NCBI RefSeq assembly: GCF_000021965.1
Contig: NC_011832.1
Span: 124,001 to 188,000, forward strand
DNA from: Methanosphaerula palustris E1-9c
Lineage (GTDB): Archaea; Halobacteriota; Methanomicrobia; Methanomicrobiales; Methanospirillaceae
Reading direction: 5' to 3'
Length of the DNA: 64,000 nt
Under the pieces are notes generated by a model. The model was not told the DNA's origin. It saw nothing but the letters and a program-made list of their open reading frames with translations, and did no database searches. Numbering within the stretch: position 1 is the stretch's first letter; each line of letters starts with the position of its first letter. Shown here piece after piece: positions 41,399 through 50,662 of this stretch. Both the position numbers and the translations under genes were made by a program.

Positions 41399-43912
41399 CT
41401 ACCGGATACTTCCCTGTATCCTGGTGGACCTGCCTTCTTCGATGATCGGGGATGCGTTCACCTCCGCGGTGCACTGGCTGCCATCGATCCGCAGCACTCC
41501 GATCCCGAGTGCCTCCCCCTGTGAGGAGGTCCCACCATCGATCAATCTTCTGATGTATGCACCGACCCATTCCCGATCACTGGTGACGATATACCTGAGG
41601 AATGACTGTCCGATGATATCATCCGGCACCACCTGACCAAAGAGGCGGGCGAGCGTCCGGTTGGCGAAGGTGATGATCCCTGCAGTATCGAGGATGAAGA
41701 GACCATCGCGGCTCTCGTCGATCAGGGATCGGAGCTGCAGTTCGTTCTCTCTGAGCATCTCGATCCGGGTGCGGAGTTCCTTCTCCTGTGCGGCCAGGTG
41801 CTGATGTGCTGCACGAATCACCTCTTCGGCATCTTTGCGCCCGGTGATATCCCAGTATGTGGTGATCCTAAGTATCTCGCCGTCGACGGTGATCTGGTGG
41901 GTGTGCATATCAGCCCAGAACCTCGAGCCGTCTCTGCGCAGTCTCTGCGCCTCGTACGGTTCGTACGAGGCGATAGCCACCTTCTCCCGGATCAGTTCAA
42001 CAAACTCTGGGGCGACCAGGGTGAGCATGTCTCTGCCGATCATCTCATCATGCGAGAACCCGAAGAGTTCGCAGGCCCGTTCATTGAGGTCTCTGACGAT
42101 GCCTGATTCGTGGATGACGATCCCTTCAACTGTCGCTTCGGCCAGTTGTCGGAACCTGGTCTCACTCTCGCGGAGTACCCGATCGTGTTTGGCCAGTATC
42201 TCATTCTGGGCACGGAGTTCCTTATTTCTCTGCCGCAGGGCTTCTCTTGTCCTCTTTCGTTGAATGATCCGCCACATACCACCCATCAACAGCGTCAGCT
42301 GGCGGACATCCGCGTCATCGTAGTCAGATGGTTTGTTGCCGACCCCGACCACGATCACGATCCGATCCCCATCGAAGATCGGTACGTTCATGTGACAGGT
42401 CAGGGGAACGTGACCCCTGGGCAGCCCCTTCTTCAGACTGCTCTCTGCCTGGTAATCGTTGGTGATGACCGGAGACCGCTGCCTGACCGCCTCCCCCCAG
42501 AGGCCGGTTTCATCGATCGGGTACCGGATCGGTCGCTCTGCAACTCTGCACTCCTCCATCGCAGACTTTGACCATGCATACATCGTCAGGATCCGCTCGT
42601 CCTCATCGTAGAATGCGATATAGCCGATGGTGCTCCTGGTAAGACGGACCGCCTCATCCATCGCAAAGGTTACCAGTTCATGGATCGTGGCCGTCTCCTG
42701 TTCGTTGAGCCGGACCAGTGCTTCGAGCCGTTTCTCGTCGAGGATGAGTGCTTCCTGTGCCAGCTTCTGTTCGGTGATGTCGAGCAGAGAGACGACACTC
42801 TTTCCGGTGCCCGGGATGCTCCCGAAATGGATGAGAACGTTGCGGATGCTCCCCTGACTGGTGACGAACCGGAACCCGTATTTAGCAGGGATCTTATCGG
42901 GGCTGACTCTGCGGTGGTGGTGGTGGTGAAGATCCTTTACAAGCTCCAGGTCATCCAGGGCGATGAACTCAGTCCACCTGAGGGTTCCTTCTATCGCATG
43001 GGAAGGCTCACCCCAGAGATCTGCAAAGGCTTCGTTGGCCCGCGAGATGATGCCGTCCTCTTCGATGATGACCGTCGCCGCCTCGGTATACTGAAAGAGA
43101 GCACGGTAATACTCCTCTGACAGTCTACGAGCTTCTTCGGCCCTCTTCCGCTCTGTATTGTTGAATATGACGCCATCGAAGACAAGCCGGCCCATCTCGA
43201 CCAATGGGTTGGAGACGGCACTTATCCAGATCTTCTTCCCTGAGGGCTTGATATACTGCCCTTCAAACTCCCAGATGGTTCTGGTGCTGATGGCGTGCCG
43301 AACTGAACTTATAAACCGTTCCTGGTCCCCCTGCACGATCTGTTCAGTGAGCTGGTCAAAGAAGGTGGTGGGTTCGTTCTCAAGGCCGAGGATCTGCCGG
43401 CTTCGCTCACTGATATAATTGAAACTGATCGTCCCGTCAGGGTTCACCGAGAGTCGGTAGACGACGCCGGGGATGTTGGTGGCCATCGCGTTCAGCTGTT
43501 GTTCCCGCCGCTTCAGGGCATCCTCGGCCCTCCGGCGTCGGATAGCCTGGCGGACCTTCTGGATGAGTTCGGCGAACTGGGCCAGGGGGTCCCCTCCCTT
43601 CTGAAGGTAGAAGTCCGCCCCCAGGTCAAAGGCCCTGATCGCCACCTCCTCGCGTCCCCGCCCGGTGAAGAGGATGAACGGGAGGTCAGGATACCTGCTC
43701 CGGATCTCCTGTAGCAGTTCGATACCGTCCCGCTCTGGCATCTGGTAGTCGGAGATGACCAGATCACACGAAGTGCTCTCCAGAGATCTCAGTGCCTCCT
43801 CGACCCCTGTGGCAGTGGTAACTGAAAATTCTCCTGTCCGTTCGAGGAAGATCGTACCGATCTCAAGCAGGGTCGGCTCGTCATCCACATACAGGAGGGA
43901 GTCCATTGTCAT
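41399..43912 (-). CDS. Response regulator with several PAS domains and a GAF domain, no kinase
   Basis: An 837-residue signalling protein. A receiver domain opens it (LLYVDDEP, DLVISDYQMPERDG with the phospho-Asp, and FTGRGREE). Then come a PAS domain after residue 140 (NIPGVVYRLS), a second (ALFQYTEAATVIIEEDG), a GAF-like domain (AMDEAVRLTRSTIGYIAFYDEDE) and two further PAS domains near the C-terminus (FRQLAEATVEGIVIHESG, SLIDESRDGLFILDTAG). No H-box or ATPase domain is present, and the protein ends within the last PAS domain. It probably relays redox or ligand signals to a separate partner. Such architectures are common in Methanomicrobiales. Confidence 0.8.
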   Translation of the reverse strand: MTMDSLLYVDDEPTLLEIGTIFLERTGEFSVTTATGVEEALRSLESTSCDLVISDYQMPERDGIELLQEIRSRYPDLPFILFTGRGREEVAIRAFDLGADFYLQKGGDPLAQFAELIQKVRQAIRRRRAEDALKRREQQLNAMATNIPGVVYRLSVNPDGTISFNYISERSRQILGLENEPTTFFDQLTEQIVQGDQERFISSVRHAISTRTIWEFEGQYIKPSGKKIWISAVSNPLVEMGRLVFDGVIFNNTERKRAEEARRLSEEYYRALFQYTEAATVIIEEDGIISRANEAFADLWGEPSHAIEGTLRWTEFIALDDLELVKDLHHHHHRRVSPDKIPAKYGFRFVTSQGSIRNVLIHFGSIPGTGKSVVSLLDITEQKLAQEALILDEKRLEALVRLNEQETATIHELVTFAMDEAVRLTRSTIGYIAFYDEDERILTMYAWSKSAMEECRVAERPIRYPIDETGLWGEAVRQRSPVITNDYQAESSLKKGLPRGHVPLTCHMNVPIFDGDRIVIVVGVGNKPSDYDDADVRQLTLLMGGMWRIIQRKRTREALRQRNKELRAQNEILAKHDRVLRESETRFRQLAEATVEGIVIHESGIVRDLNERACELFGFSHDEMIGRDMLTLVAPEFVELIREKVAIASYEPYEAQRLRRDGSRFWADMHTHQITVDGEILRITTYWDITGRKDAEEVIRAAHQHLAAQEKELRTRIEMLRENELQLRSLIDESRDGLFILDTAGIITFANRTLARLFGQVVPDDIIGQSFLRYIVTSDREWVGAYIRRLIDGGTSSQGEALGIGVLRIDGSQCTAEVNASPIIEEGRSTRIQGSIR

Positions 43913-44091
43913 GATATCTGGATGAAGAAGAAGGAAATAGGTTTCTATCCCGGTTTTCCAGGGATAATGGAGGATTATCCACTACTGATTGTCAGAGATA
44001 CGATATTCCAGATGGACTGCACGCATTTGGATGATCATCATGAGATGAGGAAAGGATGACGGATGGTCAATCATGTTCCCGGGTCATTATC

Positions 44092-44352
44092 TTACTGCCC
44101 GGTCTTTTCAGATTGGGACGCCCAGTCCTTGTTTTCGGTCAGAAATGCCTTCTCCTTCTCTGCGGCTACCTGCGGATCCATCGTCGCCGGCATACAGATG
44201 CATCGGTGTTCGACGAACCTTCCCTGGACGAAATGGCCGGGTTCGCCACCCTTTTTGCAGGTGCCGAAGGTATCGGTATCAAAGTCATGATACATCAGTT
44301 CGTGCCCCAGTGCGGTGCACTCCTGCTGTGCCTTCTCCCAGTTCTCTGCCAT
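44092..44352 (-). CDS. Small Cys/His-containing protein of unknown function
   Basis: An 86-residue protein with several cysteines and histidines (HELMYHDFDTDTFGTCKKGG, HRCICMPATMD). It resembles small methanogen proteins that might bind a metal, but no family is recognised. It stands alone on the minus strand between the PAS regulator and the ABC permeases, with flanking gaps of about 180 and 58 bases. It is probably a real gene because composition and length are coherent. Confidence 0.5.
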   Translation of the reverse strand: MAENWEKAQQECTALGHELMYHDFDTDTFGTCKKGGEPGHFVQGRFVEHRCICMPATMDPQVAAEKEKAFLTENKDWASQSEKTGQ

Positions 44353-44410
44353 ATGCGAAACTGGTCGTACAGGTATATAGTGGTTCTGGAAGGTTATGAT
44401 CCTCCTGGGA

Positions 44411-45499
44411 TCATCCCTCGATGAACCGCCTGGTGATGATCCCAGCGTACTTCGTCGTCAGCATCGAGAGGAGAACGATCGCCGCTAGCACACCGGCCAG
44501 GATGATCCAGTGCTCGTCTCCAATCGCCCCGATGCTCAGCCGTGCGATCAGGTTCAGGGGGTTCAGCGGGAAGGCCAGGGCCCCGAGCATCACGATCACC
44601 AGCGCCGTCGAGAAGATGAACTGTGCTGAGGTCCGTTCCCGATAGTGAAGGGCCGTCAACGCTCCGAGCAGCACCAGCAGAAATGACCCGGCCGTGACAT
44701 GGAAGAGGATCTCTGGTCCGTGCAGGATCCCGATCCCGTTCATCTGCAGCAACACCATCCAGGCGCCGGCCTGGATTGGAACCAGTACCAGGCAGGCCGC
44801 GATCTTGCCCCAGATCACCTCGGCGAACGAGACCGGGGCGGTGAGCAGCACCTCGAGGGTTCGGTGCTCGTACTCCTCAGTGATCAGATCGATGATCATC
44901 GCCGACGAGATGATCGCCGGCATGAAGACCAGCAGGGGGATGAGCAGCCCGTAGACGAACTCAAAGAAGTCGGTACCTTCGGTCTGGGCAGGGAACTTGA
45001 GGGGGATCGGCACCTCGGTGATCCTGGCCGCCCGGACCTGCCGGAGCTCCTTCTCGTAGGCGACGAAGGCGTCCTTCAGTCGGACATTGACGACGGCCGA
45101 TTGGAGATCGTTCTGCTGGGTGTACAGCGTGACCCTGATCGGATCGATCGCATCCGGTCGGGTATCGGGGACATAGACCACTGCAGAGAGTTTTCGCTCA
45201 GAGAGGGCTGCGAGGCCGGTGGAGAGGTCCATCGGGTAGACCTTGAGGTCCTTTGCCTGGTCGATGTACGACGCGAGCGTTGAATCGTTCCCTGCGTAGC
45301 CGATCCCGTATTCGGCATGCGAGTACCGGGAGATCGCCGCAGGGTCGTACATCGAGGTGAGCCCGACCATCAGGAATGAGGAGAAGAGAGCGATGAAGAC
45401 CTGGAGCATGATCGCAAGGATCAGCGTCCGCTCGTTCAACAGGCTCTGTATCTCCTTTTTGCAAATAATATAAACCGTCCGGAATTTCACAGTGACCAC
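44411..45499 (-). CDS. ABC-2 type transporter permease
   Basis: A 362-residue membrane protein. One N-terminal helix (LILAIMLQVFIALFSSFLMV) is followed by an extracellular domain of about 140 residues and then five to six helices (LLIPLLVFMPAIISSAMII and after). The EEYEHRTLEVLLTAPVS stretch is the usual ABC-2 coupling motif. It is the second permease of an exporter: the first overlaps it by 13 bases, and the ATPase lies divergently at 47378. The substrate is unknown. Confidence 0.82.
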   Translation of the reverse strand: MVTVKFRTVYIICKKEIQSLLNERTLILAIMLQVFIALFSSFLMVGLTSMYDPAAISRYSHAEYGIGYAGNDSTLASYIDQAKDLKVYPMDLSTGLAALSERKLSAVVYVPDTRPDAIDPIRVTLYTQQNDLQSAVVNVRLKDAFVAYEKELRQVRAARITEVPIPLKFPAQTEGTDFFEFVYGLLIPLLVFMPAIISSAMIIDLITEEYEHRTLEVLLTAPVSFAEVIWGKIAACLVLVPIQAGAWMVLLQMNGIGILHGPEILFHVTAGSFLLVLLGALTALHYRERTSAQFIFSTALVIVMLGALAFPLNPLNLIARLSIGAIGDEHWIILAGVLAAIVLLSMLTTKYAGIITRRFIEG

Positions 45500-47298
45500 C
45501 CCATGATCAGTACCAGGTTATAGAGGGTATGGACTGCGGTCGCCAGCACCAGTCCGGGGATGTACCCACGTTTTCCACCCACCTTCAGCGATACTCCGAC
45601 GATCAACACCCCTGCGAAGTGGAGGAGAAACGGCATCCAGAGCACCTGCAGCGAGGTGAAGAGGACCGACCCGAAGACCGACTCGGTGATCTGGGTCAGC
45701 GTCACCAGCAGCAGCAGTTTCTCGCCGACCAGGAAGCCGATGGCTGTGACAGCCGCGGCCGGGATGAGCCGTCTCCAGGTGAAGAGGTCCGGGAGGACGG
45801 TCCGGAACGCCACGAGCCCGATCGATTTTACCAGTTCCTCGATGAAGGCCGCGGCGATGATCAACAGCACCAGCGAGTACGGCATCGGGAGGTTGAAGAA
45901 GAGGACGAGCGTCATCATCTGCGCCATGAAGACGAACGGGATCAGGAGCAGGTTCAGCAGGAAGAGCGAGAGGAACGGCCGTTTCTTTGAGAGTGCGGTT
46001 CCGATGAACTCTCTGACCCGCGGGACCAACCGGTGCTGCGAGAAGAGCTGCTCCTCGCCGAAGTTCACGACCCCGATGTAGAAGAGGACCAGGCTGGTCA
46101 GGTAGAAGAGGATCGTCGAGTAGCCGTAGTCTGCCAGCGTGAACCCATCCCCCTGCATCGAGAGGACGATCAGCGTCAGCGGCGAAATGAGCGAGACGAC
46201 ATGGACGTTTGCGAAGATCGAGGGGAAGAAGAGGTATGACGTCGCGATCGTCGAGAAGAAGATTGAGATGAACGAGAGTTCCTTGTAACTCCGTGCGATC
46301 ATCCCGATGATCATCGCGCTGGCCAGGAAGAAGAGGATCACCGGGAAGAGGGCGGCCAGGATCACGAGGGAGGCGTGCAGTATGAGCAGGAGCACGGTCG
46401 CCGCCAGGAACATCAGGAGCAGGTAGGGCAGCGCCTTGCCAAGGATGATCGCCACCGGGTGGATCGGTGTCGAGAGGAGCGGTTCCCCCCGCCGCTCCAC
46501 CCGTTCGTTCATGATGCTCATCATGAAGAACTGGGAGGTGAAGTACAGCGGGAAGATGAAGACGAAGATCAGGATGATCGAGTCGAACGGCAGGGGCGGG
46601 GAGATCTGCGAGGGTATCTTGACGTTCGCCTCCTGCTGCACTCCCTTCGATGTGAGGATGTTCGAGTACCTGGCCACCTGATCGTTCTGGTCGGAACTGC
46701 TGGCCACCTGCTGCCGAAGCTGGTCCGGGGCGATATCGATCGCTGCCGGCGGGGTGGCGACCTGCACCACGGTCCCTTCAGGCACCGGCTGACCTGCGGG
46801 GGGTGGTGCAGCCACCTGCTGCCCGGACTGGGTGGCGACAAAGTCGAGTTCACTCTTCACATTCTGCAGGTCGATCCAGAGCGGGTATGCGGCGAAGAGG
46901 TCCGGCTGACTGGTGTAGACTGCGTTCACGTACCGACTGTAATCCCGGGACAGGGTCAGCAGCGCAGCCCGGCCACGCTGAGTCGGGGCTGAGGTCGCCT
47001 GCCCGTGGGTGACGACCAGGTCGTACCCCCCGGTGCCCGTCAGCACGGTATCGGTCGGCAGCGTTGCAACTGTGAACCGGGTATCCCCGGCGAAGACACT
47101 GGCCAGCACGGGGTCGTCGACCCCGATCGTGTACAGTTTGTCCTGCAGGTGCATTCCGTTCTGGGCGGCGAACCCGGTGACGGCGATCAGCAGGATGAAG
47201 AGCACGATTGAGAGGGGAAGCACATCCCTTCTCATCATCGTCAGCGATCGCTTCACCTCCCAGCGGGCGATGGTCAGGGTCTGAGCGAGCAGGTGCAT
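45487..47298 (-). CDS. ABC-2 permease fused to a PrsW-like intramembrane protease domain
   Basis: A 603-residue protein. The first 430 residues are an ABC-2 permease: one helix, a large outer domain (residues 45-230), then about six helices with ERVERRGEPLLSTPIHPVAI as coupling motif. Residues about 438-603 are a separate multi-helix domain with the motifs of the PrsW/CPBP membrane protease superfamily: EELVK at 487-491, FLVGE at 522-526, H560 and HTLYN at 590-594. The fusion suggests that the transporter is coupled to cutting of a membrane or exported substrate. It overlaps the second permease by 13 bases. Confidence 0.8.
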   Translation of the reverse strand: MHLLAQTLTIARWEVKRSLTMMRRDVLPLSIVLFILLIAVTGFAAQNGMHLQDKLYTIGVDDPVLASVFAGDTRFTVATLPTDTVLTGTGGYDLVVTHGQATSAPTQRGRAALLTLSRDYSRYVNAVYTSQPDLFAAYPLWIDLQNVKSELDFVATQSGQQVAAPPPAGQPVPEGTVVQVATPPAAIDIAPDQLRQQVASSSDQNDQVARYSNILTSKGVQQEANVKIPSQISPPLPFDSIILIFVFIFPLYFTSQFFMMSIMNERVERRGEPLLSTPIHPVAIILGKALPYLLLMFLAATVLLLILHASLVILAALFPVILFFLASAMIIGMIARSYKELSFISIFFSTIATSYLFFPSIFANVHVVSLISPLTLIVLSMQGDGFTLADYGYSTILFYLTSLVLFYIGVVNFGEEQLFSQHRLVPRVREFIGTALSKKRPFLSLFLLNLLLIPFVFMAQMMTLVLFFNLPMPYSLVLLIIAAAFIEELVKSIGLVAFRTVLPDLFTWRRLIPAAAVTAIGFLVGEKLLLLVTLTQITESVFGSVLFTSLQVLWMPFLLHFAGVLIVGVSLKVGGKRGYIPGLVLATAVHTLYNLVLIMGWSL

Positions 47299-47343
47299 GA
47301 TAGGGTCCGATTATTCTCTAATTGAGGTGGTATGCACCATGAT

Positions 47344-47352
47344 AAAATATAA
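47344..47352 (+). promoter_or_regulatory. TATA-like box for the ABC ATPase
   Basis: AAAATATAA lies about 30 bases before the ATG at 47378, in the 79-bp gap between the divergent permease and ATPase genes. Confidence 0.4.
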
Positions 47353-47377
47353 CTGGTGTCTGGGGCAATAGCGAAGT

Positions 47378-48265
47378 ATGATAACTGCCCGGTCGCTGGT
47401 CAAGGACTATGACGGGTTCATGGCACTGAAGGGGATCAGTTTTGAACTGCAGAAGGGTGAGATCTTCGGTGTGATCGGGCACAACGGGGCCGGCAAGACC
47501 ACGCTCTTAAAGATTATGGCCGGTCTGGTGAAGCCGACCTCCGGTGAACTGTCCATCAACGGGGTGGACGTGATCCGGGACCCCGGCACCCTGAAGGCCA
47601 GCCTCGGGTACCTCCCCGAGGAGTCGCGGGTCTATGAGACGATGACCGTCCCCGACTATCTCCGGTTCTTCGGCGAGCTCTACGGGCTCGACCTTGCGAC
47701 GATCCGGTCCCGACAGAAGACGCTCCTCACTGCTCTCTCCCTTGAGGACGAGGGAAAGAAGATCGGCGAGCTCTCCAAGGGGATGCGCCGGAAGGTGGCG
47801 ATCGCCCGTTCCCTGATCCATGATCCCGATCTGCTGATCTATGACGAGCCGACCTCCGGTCTCGATCCGATGACCTCCCGGTATATCAGTGACTACCTTC
47901 GTTCGCTCCGAGACCAGCAGAAGACGATCGTGATGTCTGCACACAACCTCTTTCAGGTGGAGGCGCTCTGCGACCATGTGATGATCCTCCGCCGGGGCGA
48001 GATCATCGCATTCGGTTCGATGCACGAACTCCGCGAGCAGTTCGGCTCGCTCACCTACCACCTCTTCTTCTCGCTTCCGCCGGGGATCAGTCTGGATCCG
48101 ATCTGGGAGGCGGTGGTCGAGGGGGCTGGGTATATGACCGCTGCCACCGACCTCGCTGCTATGAATCGGCAGACCGAAGTGATCACTGCTGCCGGCGGCC
48201 GGGTGGAACGGATTGAGTCCCATTACCCCTCGCTTGAGGAGATGCTGGTGAAGATCGGAAAATGA
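47378..48265 (+). CDS. ABC transporter ATP-binding protein
   Basis: A 295-residue ATPase. Walker A is GHNGAGKTTL, the ABC signature is LSKGMRRKVAIARSL, and Walker B is LLIYDEPTSGLD, all intact. The C-terminal 70 residues are a short extra domain (LTYHLFFSLPPG) as in the CcmA/NatA group. It powers the ABC-2 permeases encoded divergently at 44411 and 45487. It is probably transcribed from the shared gap and ends with a hairpin-T terminator. Confidence 0.88.
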   Translation: MITARSLVKDYDGFMALKGISFELQKGEIFGVIGHNGAGKTTLLKIMAGLVKPTSGELSINGVDVIRDPGTLKASLGYLPEESRVYETMTVPDYLRFFGELYGLDLATIRSRQKTLLTALSLEDEGKKIGELSKGMRRKVAIARSLIHDPDLLIYDEPTSGLDPMTSRYISDYLRSLRDQQKTIVMSAHNLFQVEALCDHVMILRRGEIIAFGSMHELREQFGSLTYHLFFSLPPGISLDPIWEAVVEGAGYMTAATDLAAMNRQTEVITAAGGRVERIESHYPSLEEMLVKIGK

Positions 48266-48273
48266 ATGTCGGC

Positions 48274-48307
48274 GCCCGTTGACAACCGGGCTCTCCCTCT
48301 CTTTTTT
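48274..48307 (+). terminator. Hairpin-T terminator after the ABC ATPase gene
   Basis: A GCCCG/CGGGC stem with a TT/AA extension and one bulge is followed by TCTCCCTCTC and six T. Confidence 0.5.
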
Positions 48308-48415
48308 CAGCGGATATGGATCATCAGAGGAGTACCTGCCGTCCTTCGCATTGTACCAGAAGAAACGTAACCGTCGGGGGGCATGACATGAGAAGAATCG
48401 ACAATCAAATGATAG

Positions 48416-48489
48416 CGGGCCTGAAGGGATTTGAACCCTTGGCCTACGGATTAAGAGTCCGTCGCTCTACCGAACTAAGCTACAAGCCC
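48416..48489 (-). tRNA. tRNA-Lys (anticodon CTT)
   Basis: On the minus strand the acceptor stem GGGCTTG pairs with CAGGCCC with one G-U. The D arm has AGCTTAGTTCGGTAGAGC, the anticodon stem GACGGACTCTTAATCCGT gives CTT, and the T arm GGGTTCAAATCCC is intact. The discriminator base is G; CCA is not encoded. The DHH gene starts 92 bases away in the opposite direction. Confidence 0.95.
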
Positions 48490-48548
48490 ACCAGTTGACC
48501 TACTATGATTGATCACCCAATGGTATAAGCCTATCGGATTCCCCTACC

Positions 48549-48556
48549 TTAATATC
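48549..48556 (+). promoter_or_regulatory. TATA-like box for the TrkA-N/DHH gene
   Basis: TTAATATC is centred about 28 bases before the ATG at 48581, consistent with a leaderless message. Confidence 0.4.
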
Positions 48557-48580
48557 CTGACAGATACCACCTCTCATCAT

Positions 48581-50050
48581 ATGCCTGAACCTGACCAGCG
48601 AGACGACCCGGGTGAGGTACAGTATATGATACTCGGGTGCGGGAGTATTGGCTACAATGTGATTGAGGAACTGGCCAAGGAGACCTCCAGCATCAGGGTC
48701 GTCGACAGGGACGAGAAGAGGGTCAAGGATCTGCTCGATCAGAAATATGAGGCTGAAGTTCGGGATCTGAAGGGCCCGGGACTGCTCGACGGGTTGCCGG
48801 TCCCTGACGTGGTCTTTGTCCTCTCGAACGAAAAAGATGCCAACCTTGCGGCGGTTCAGGCCATCAAGGCACGCTATCCTGGCACTGAGATCATTGCGCG
48901 GGCGATGGATCCGACCTCGGTCGGGGTGCTTCAGAACGCCGGCGCCGAGTTCGTCCTCTACCCGCAGGAGGTGGTGGCCAAGGCGGCGGTGCACCAGATC
49001 CGCAGGCTCCATGCGACGCGGATCGCACAGCGGTTGCAGCATCTCTTTGTGGGCTGGGAGGGGACGCTTGGGATCGTCACCCATAACAATCCGGACCCGG
49101 ATGCGATCTCCAGTGCGATGGCGCTCGCAGCGATCGCGCGGGTCTCCAGCGATAAGAAGGTGACCTGTCGGATCCTGTACGAGGGGAACATCGGTCATCA
49201 GGAGAACCGGGCGTTTGTGAACCTGCTCGACATCAAGATGGAGCGGCTCACCCCGGAGGTGCTTCGGGAGTGCAAGTATCTGGCGCTGGTCGACTCGTCC
49301 ATCCCCGGGGTCAACAACAGTCTCCCCAAGGGGACGCACGTGCACATTATCATCGATCACCACCGGGCCGAGGAGAGTGAATCGGTACATGCCGACTTCA
49401 TCGATATCCGTCCAGGTATGGGGGCCACCGCCTCGATGATGACCCAGTACCTGCAGGAGATGGATATCACCATCGATAAGAAGCTCGCCACCGGGCTGCT
49501 CTATGGGATCCGAGCCGATACTCGTGATTTCCGTAGGAATGTGACTCCACAGGACCTCAACTATGTCGCTTTTCTCCTTCCCCTGACCGATTCCGATCTG
49601 CTCGACCGGATCATGTCCCCGTCTCTCTCCAAGGAGACGCTGGACATCCTCGGCAATGCGATCATGAACCGGGTGATCCGGAGCGGGTACCTCTTCTCCA
49701 ATGTCGGGTATATCCGGAACCGCGATGCCCTTCCCCAGGCCGCCGACTATCTGATCAACCTCGAAGGGGTGAACACGGCGCTGATCTACGGTATCGGGGA
49801 TACCGGTATCCTCGTATCAGCGCGGAGCCGGGATGTCCGGATCAACCTAGGAAACGTGATCAGCGAGGCGTTCGGTGAGATCGGGGATGCCGGCGGGCAT
49901 CCGAACATGGCCGCAGCTGTCATTCCGCTCACCTACTTTGCGATGGTCGAGAACAAGGAGGCGCTCCTGGCGTTGATCATCGATCCGATCCTGAAGAGGT
50001 TCGAGAACATTGTCGGGCTGGAGAAGCAAGAGGGGAGAAATGATCTTTAG
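48581..50050 (+). CDS. TrkA-N (Rossmann) domain fused to a DHH phosphoesterase
   Basis: A 489-residue protein. Residues 15-135 are a TrkA-N/RCK Rossmann fold (YMILGCGSIGYNVIEELAK, GCGSIG loop) that would bind NAD or a nucleotide. Residues 165-340 form a DHH domain (VTHNNPDPDAISSAMALAAI, IIIDHHRAEE), and the end has a DHHA1-type GGHPNMAAAVIP motif. DHH proteins of this kind cut cyclic dinucleotides, nanoRNA or pAp. The combination suggests regulated nucleotide turnover, and it occurs in methanogens. It overlaps mptE by 11 bases. Confidence 0.78.
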   Translation: MPEPDQRDDPGEVQYMILGCGSIGYNVIEELAKETSSIRVVDRDEKRVKDLLDQKYEAEVRDLKGPGLLDGLPVPDVVFVLSNEKDANLAAVQAIKARYPGTEIIARAMDPTSVGVLQNAGAEFVLYPQEVVAKAAVHQIRRLHATRIAQRLQHLFVGWEGTLGIVTHNNPDPDAISSAMALAAIARVSSDKKVTCRILYEGNIGHQENRAFVNLLDIKMERLTPEVLRECKYLALVDSSIPGVNNSLPKGTHVHIIIDHHRAEESESVHADFIDIRPGMGATASMMTQYLQEMDITIDKKLATGLLYGIRADTRDFRRNVTPQDLNYVAFLLPLTDSDLLDRIMSPSLSKETLDILGNAIMNRVIRSGYLFSNVGYIRNRDALPQAADYLINLEGVNTALIYGIGDTGILVSARSRDVRINLGNVISEAFGEIGDAGGHPNMAAAVIPLTYFAMVENKEALLALIIDPILKRFENIVGLEKQEGRNDL

Positions 50051-50660
50051 GGACTGGGAACCCCTGTACCTGGAGATCCTGGACTATTTTTCATTTTCAC
50101 GCGAAGAGGACGAAGAGGCCGCCCGACTGCTCGCCTCGCTGGTCGCCGTCGACGCCCTCCCTGACTTAAAAAAACTGATCCTGGGGCGGACCGTCACCGT
50201 CTGTGGGAACGCCCCGTGCCTGCTCGATCAGATCGATCAGGTGGAGGGGACGATCCTTGCCGCCGATGCCGCCGCCGAGGTGCTGTACACGCATGGAATC
50301 CGGCCTGACGCGGTCTTCACCGACCTGGACGGTGCGACCGACTGTTTCCTCTCGATGAACGAGGAGGGGACCGTGATGGTCGTCCATGCGCATGGCGACA
50401 ACATGCCGCTCCTCTCCCACTGGGTTCCCCGGTTCAGAGGGCCTATGGTGACCACTACCCAGGCGACGCCCTTCGCCGCGGTCCACAACTTCGGAGGATT
50501 CAGCGACGGCGACCGGGCGGTCTTCACCGCCGATGCACTCGGGGCGACGAGCATCCGGATCCTCGGGTTCGACCTCGACGATCCCTCCGTCGACCCGGTC
50601 AAGCGGGGGAAACTCTTCTGGGCACGCAGGCTGCTCGCCATCCTTGGGTACAACCTCTGA
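50040..50660 (+). CDS. mptE: 6-hydroxymethyl-7,8-dihydropterin pyrophosphokinase (MptE-like)
   Basis: A 206-residue protein of the DUF115 family that activates the pterin for tetrahydromethanopterin, the C1 carrier of methanogens. The family motifs are TVTVCGNAPCLLDQI, ILAADAAAEVLYTHGIRPDA, VFTDLDG and VVHAHGDNM near residues 110-125. It starts inside the end of the DHH gene behind a GAGGGGAG Shine-Dalgarno, so it is co-translated. Its presence supports a methanogen or a related H4MPT-using archaeon. Confidence 0.88.
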   Translation: MIFRDWEPLYLEILDYFSFSREEDEEAARLLASLVAVDALPDLKKLILGRTVTVCGNAPCLLDQIDQVEGTILAADAAAEVLYTHGIRPDAVFTDLDGATDCFLSMNEEGTVMVVHAHGDNMPLLSHWVPRFRGPMVTTTQATPFAAVHNFGGFSDGDRAVFTADALGATSIRILGFDLDDPSVDPVKRGKLFWARRLLAILGYNL

Positions 50661-50662
50661 TC

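Noticed and set aside
42916-42930. Run of five histidines in the PAS/GAF regulator
   Set aside because: A short CAC repeat inside a surface loop, likely without functional meaning.
48316-48498. Plus-strand ORF of 60 codons
   Set aside because: It covers the antisense of tRNA-Lys and has no other support.
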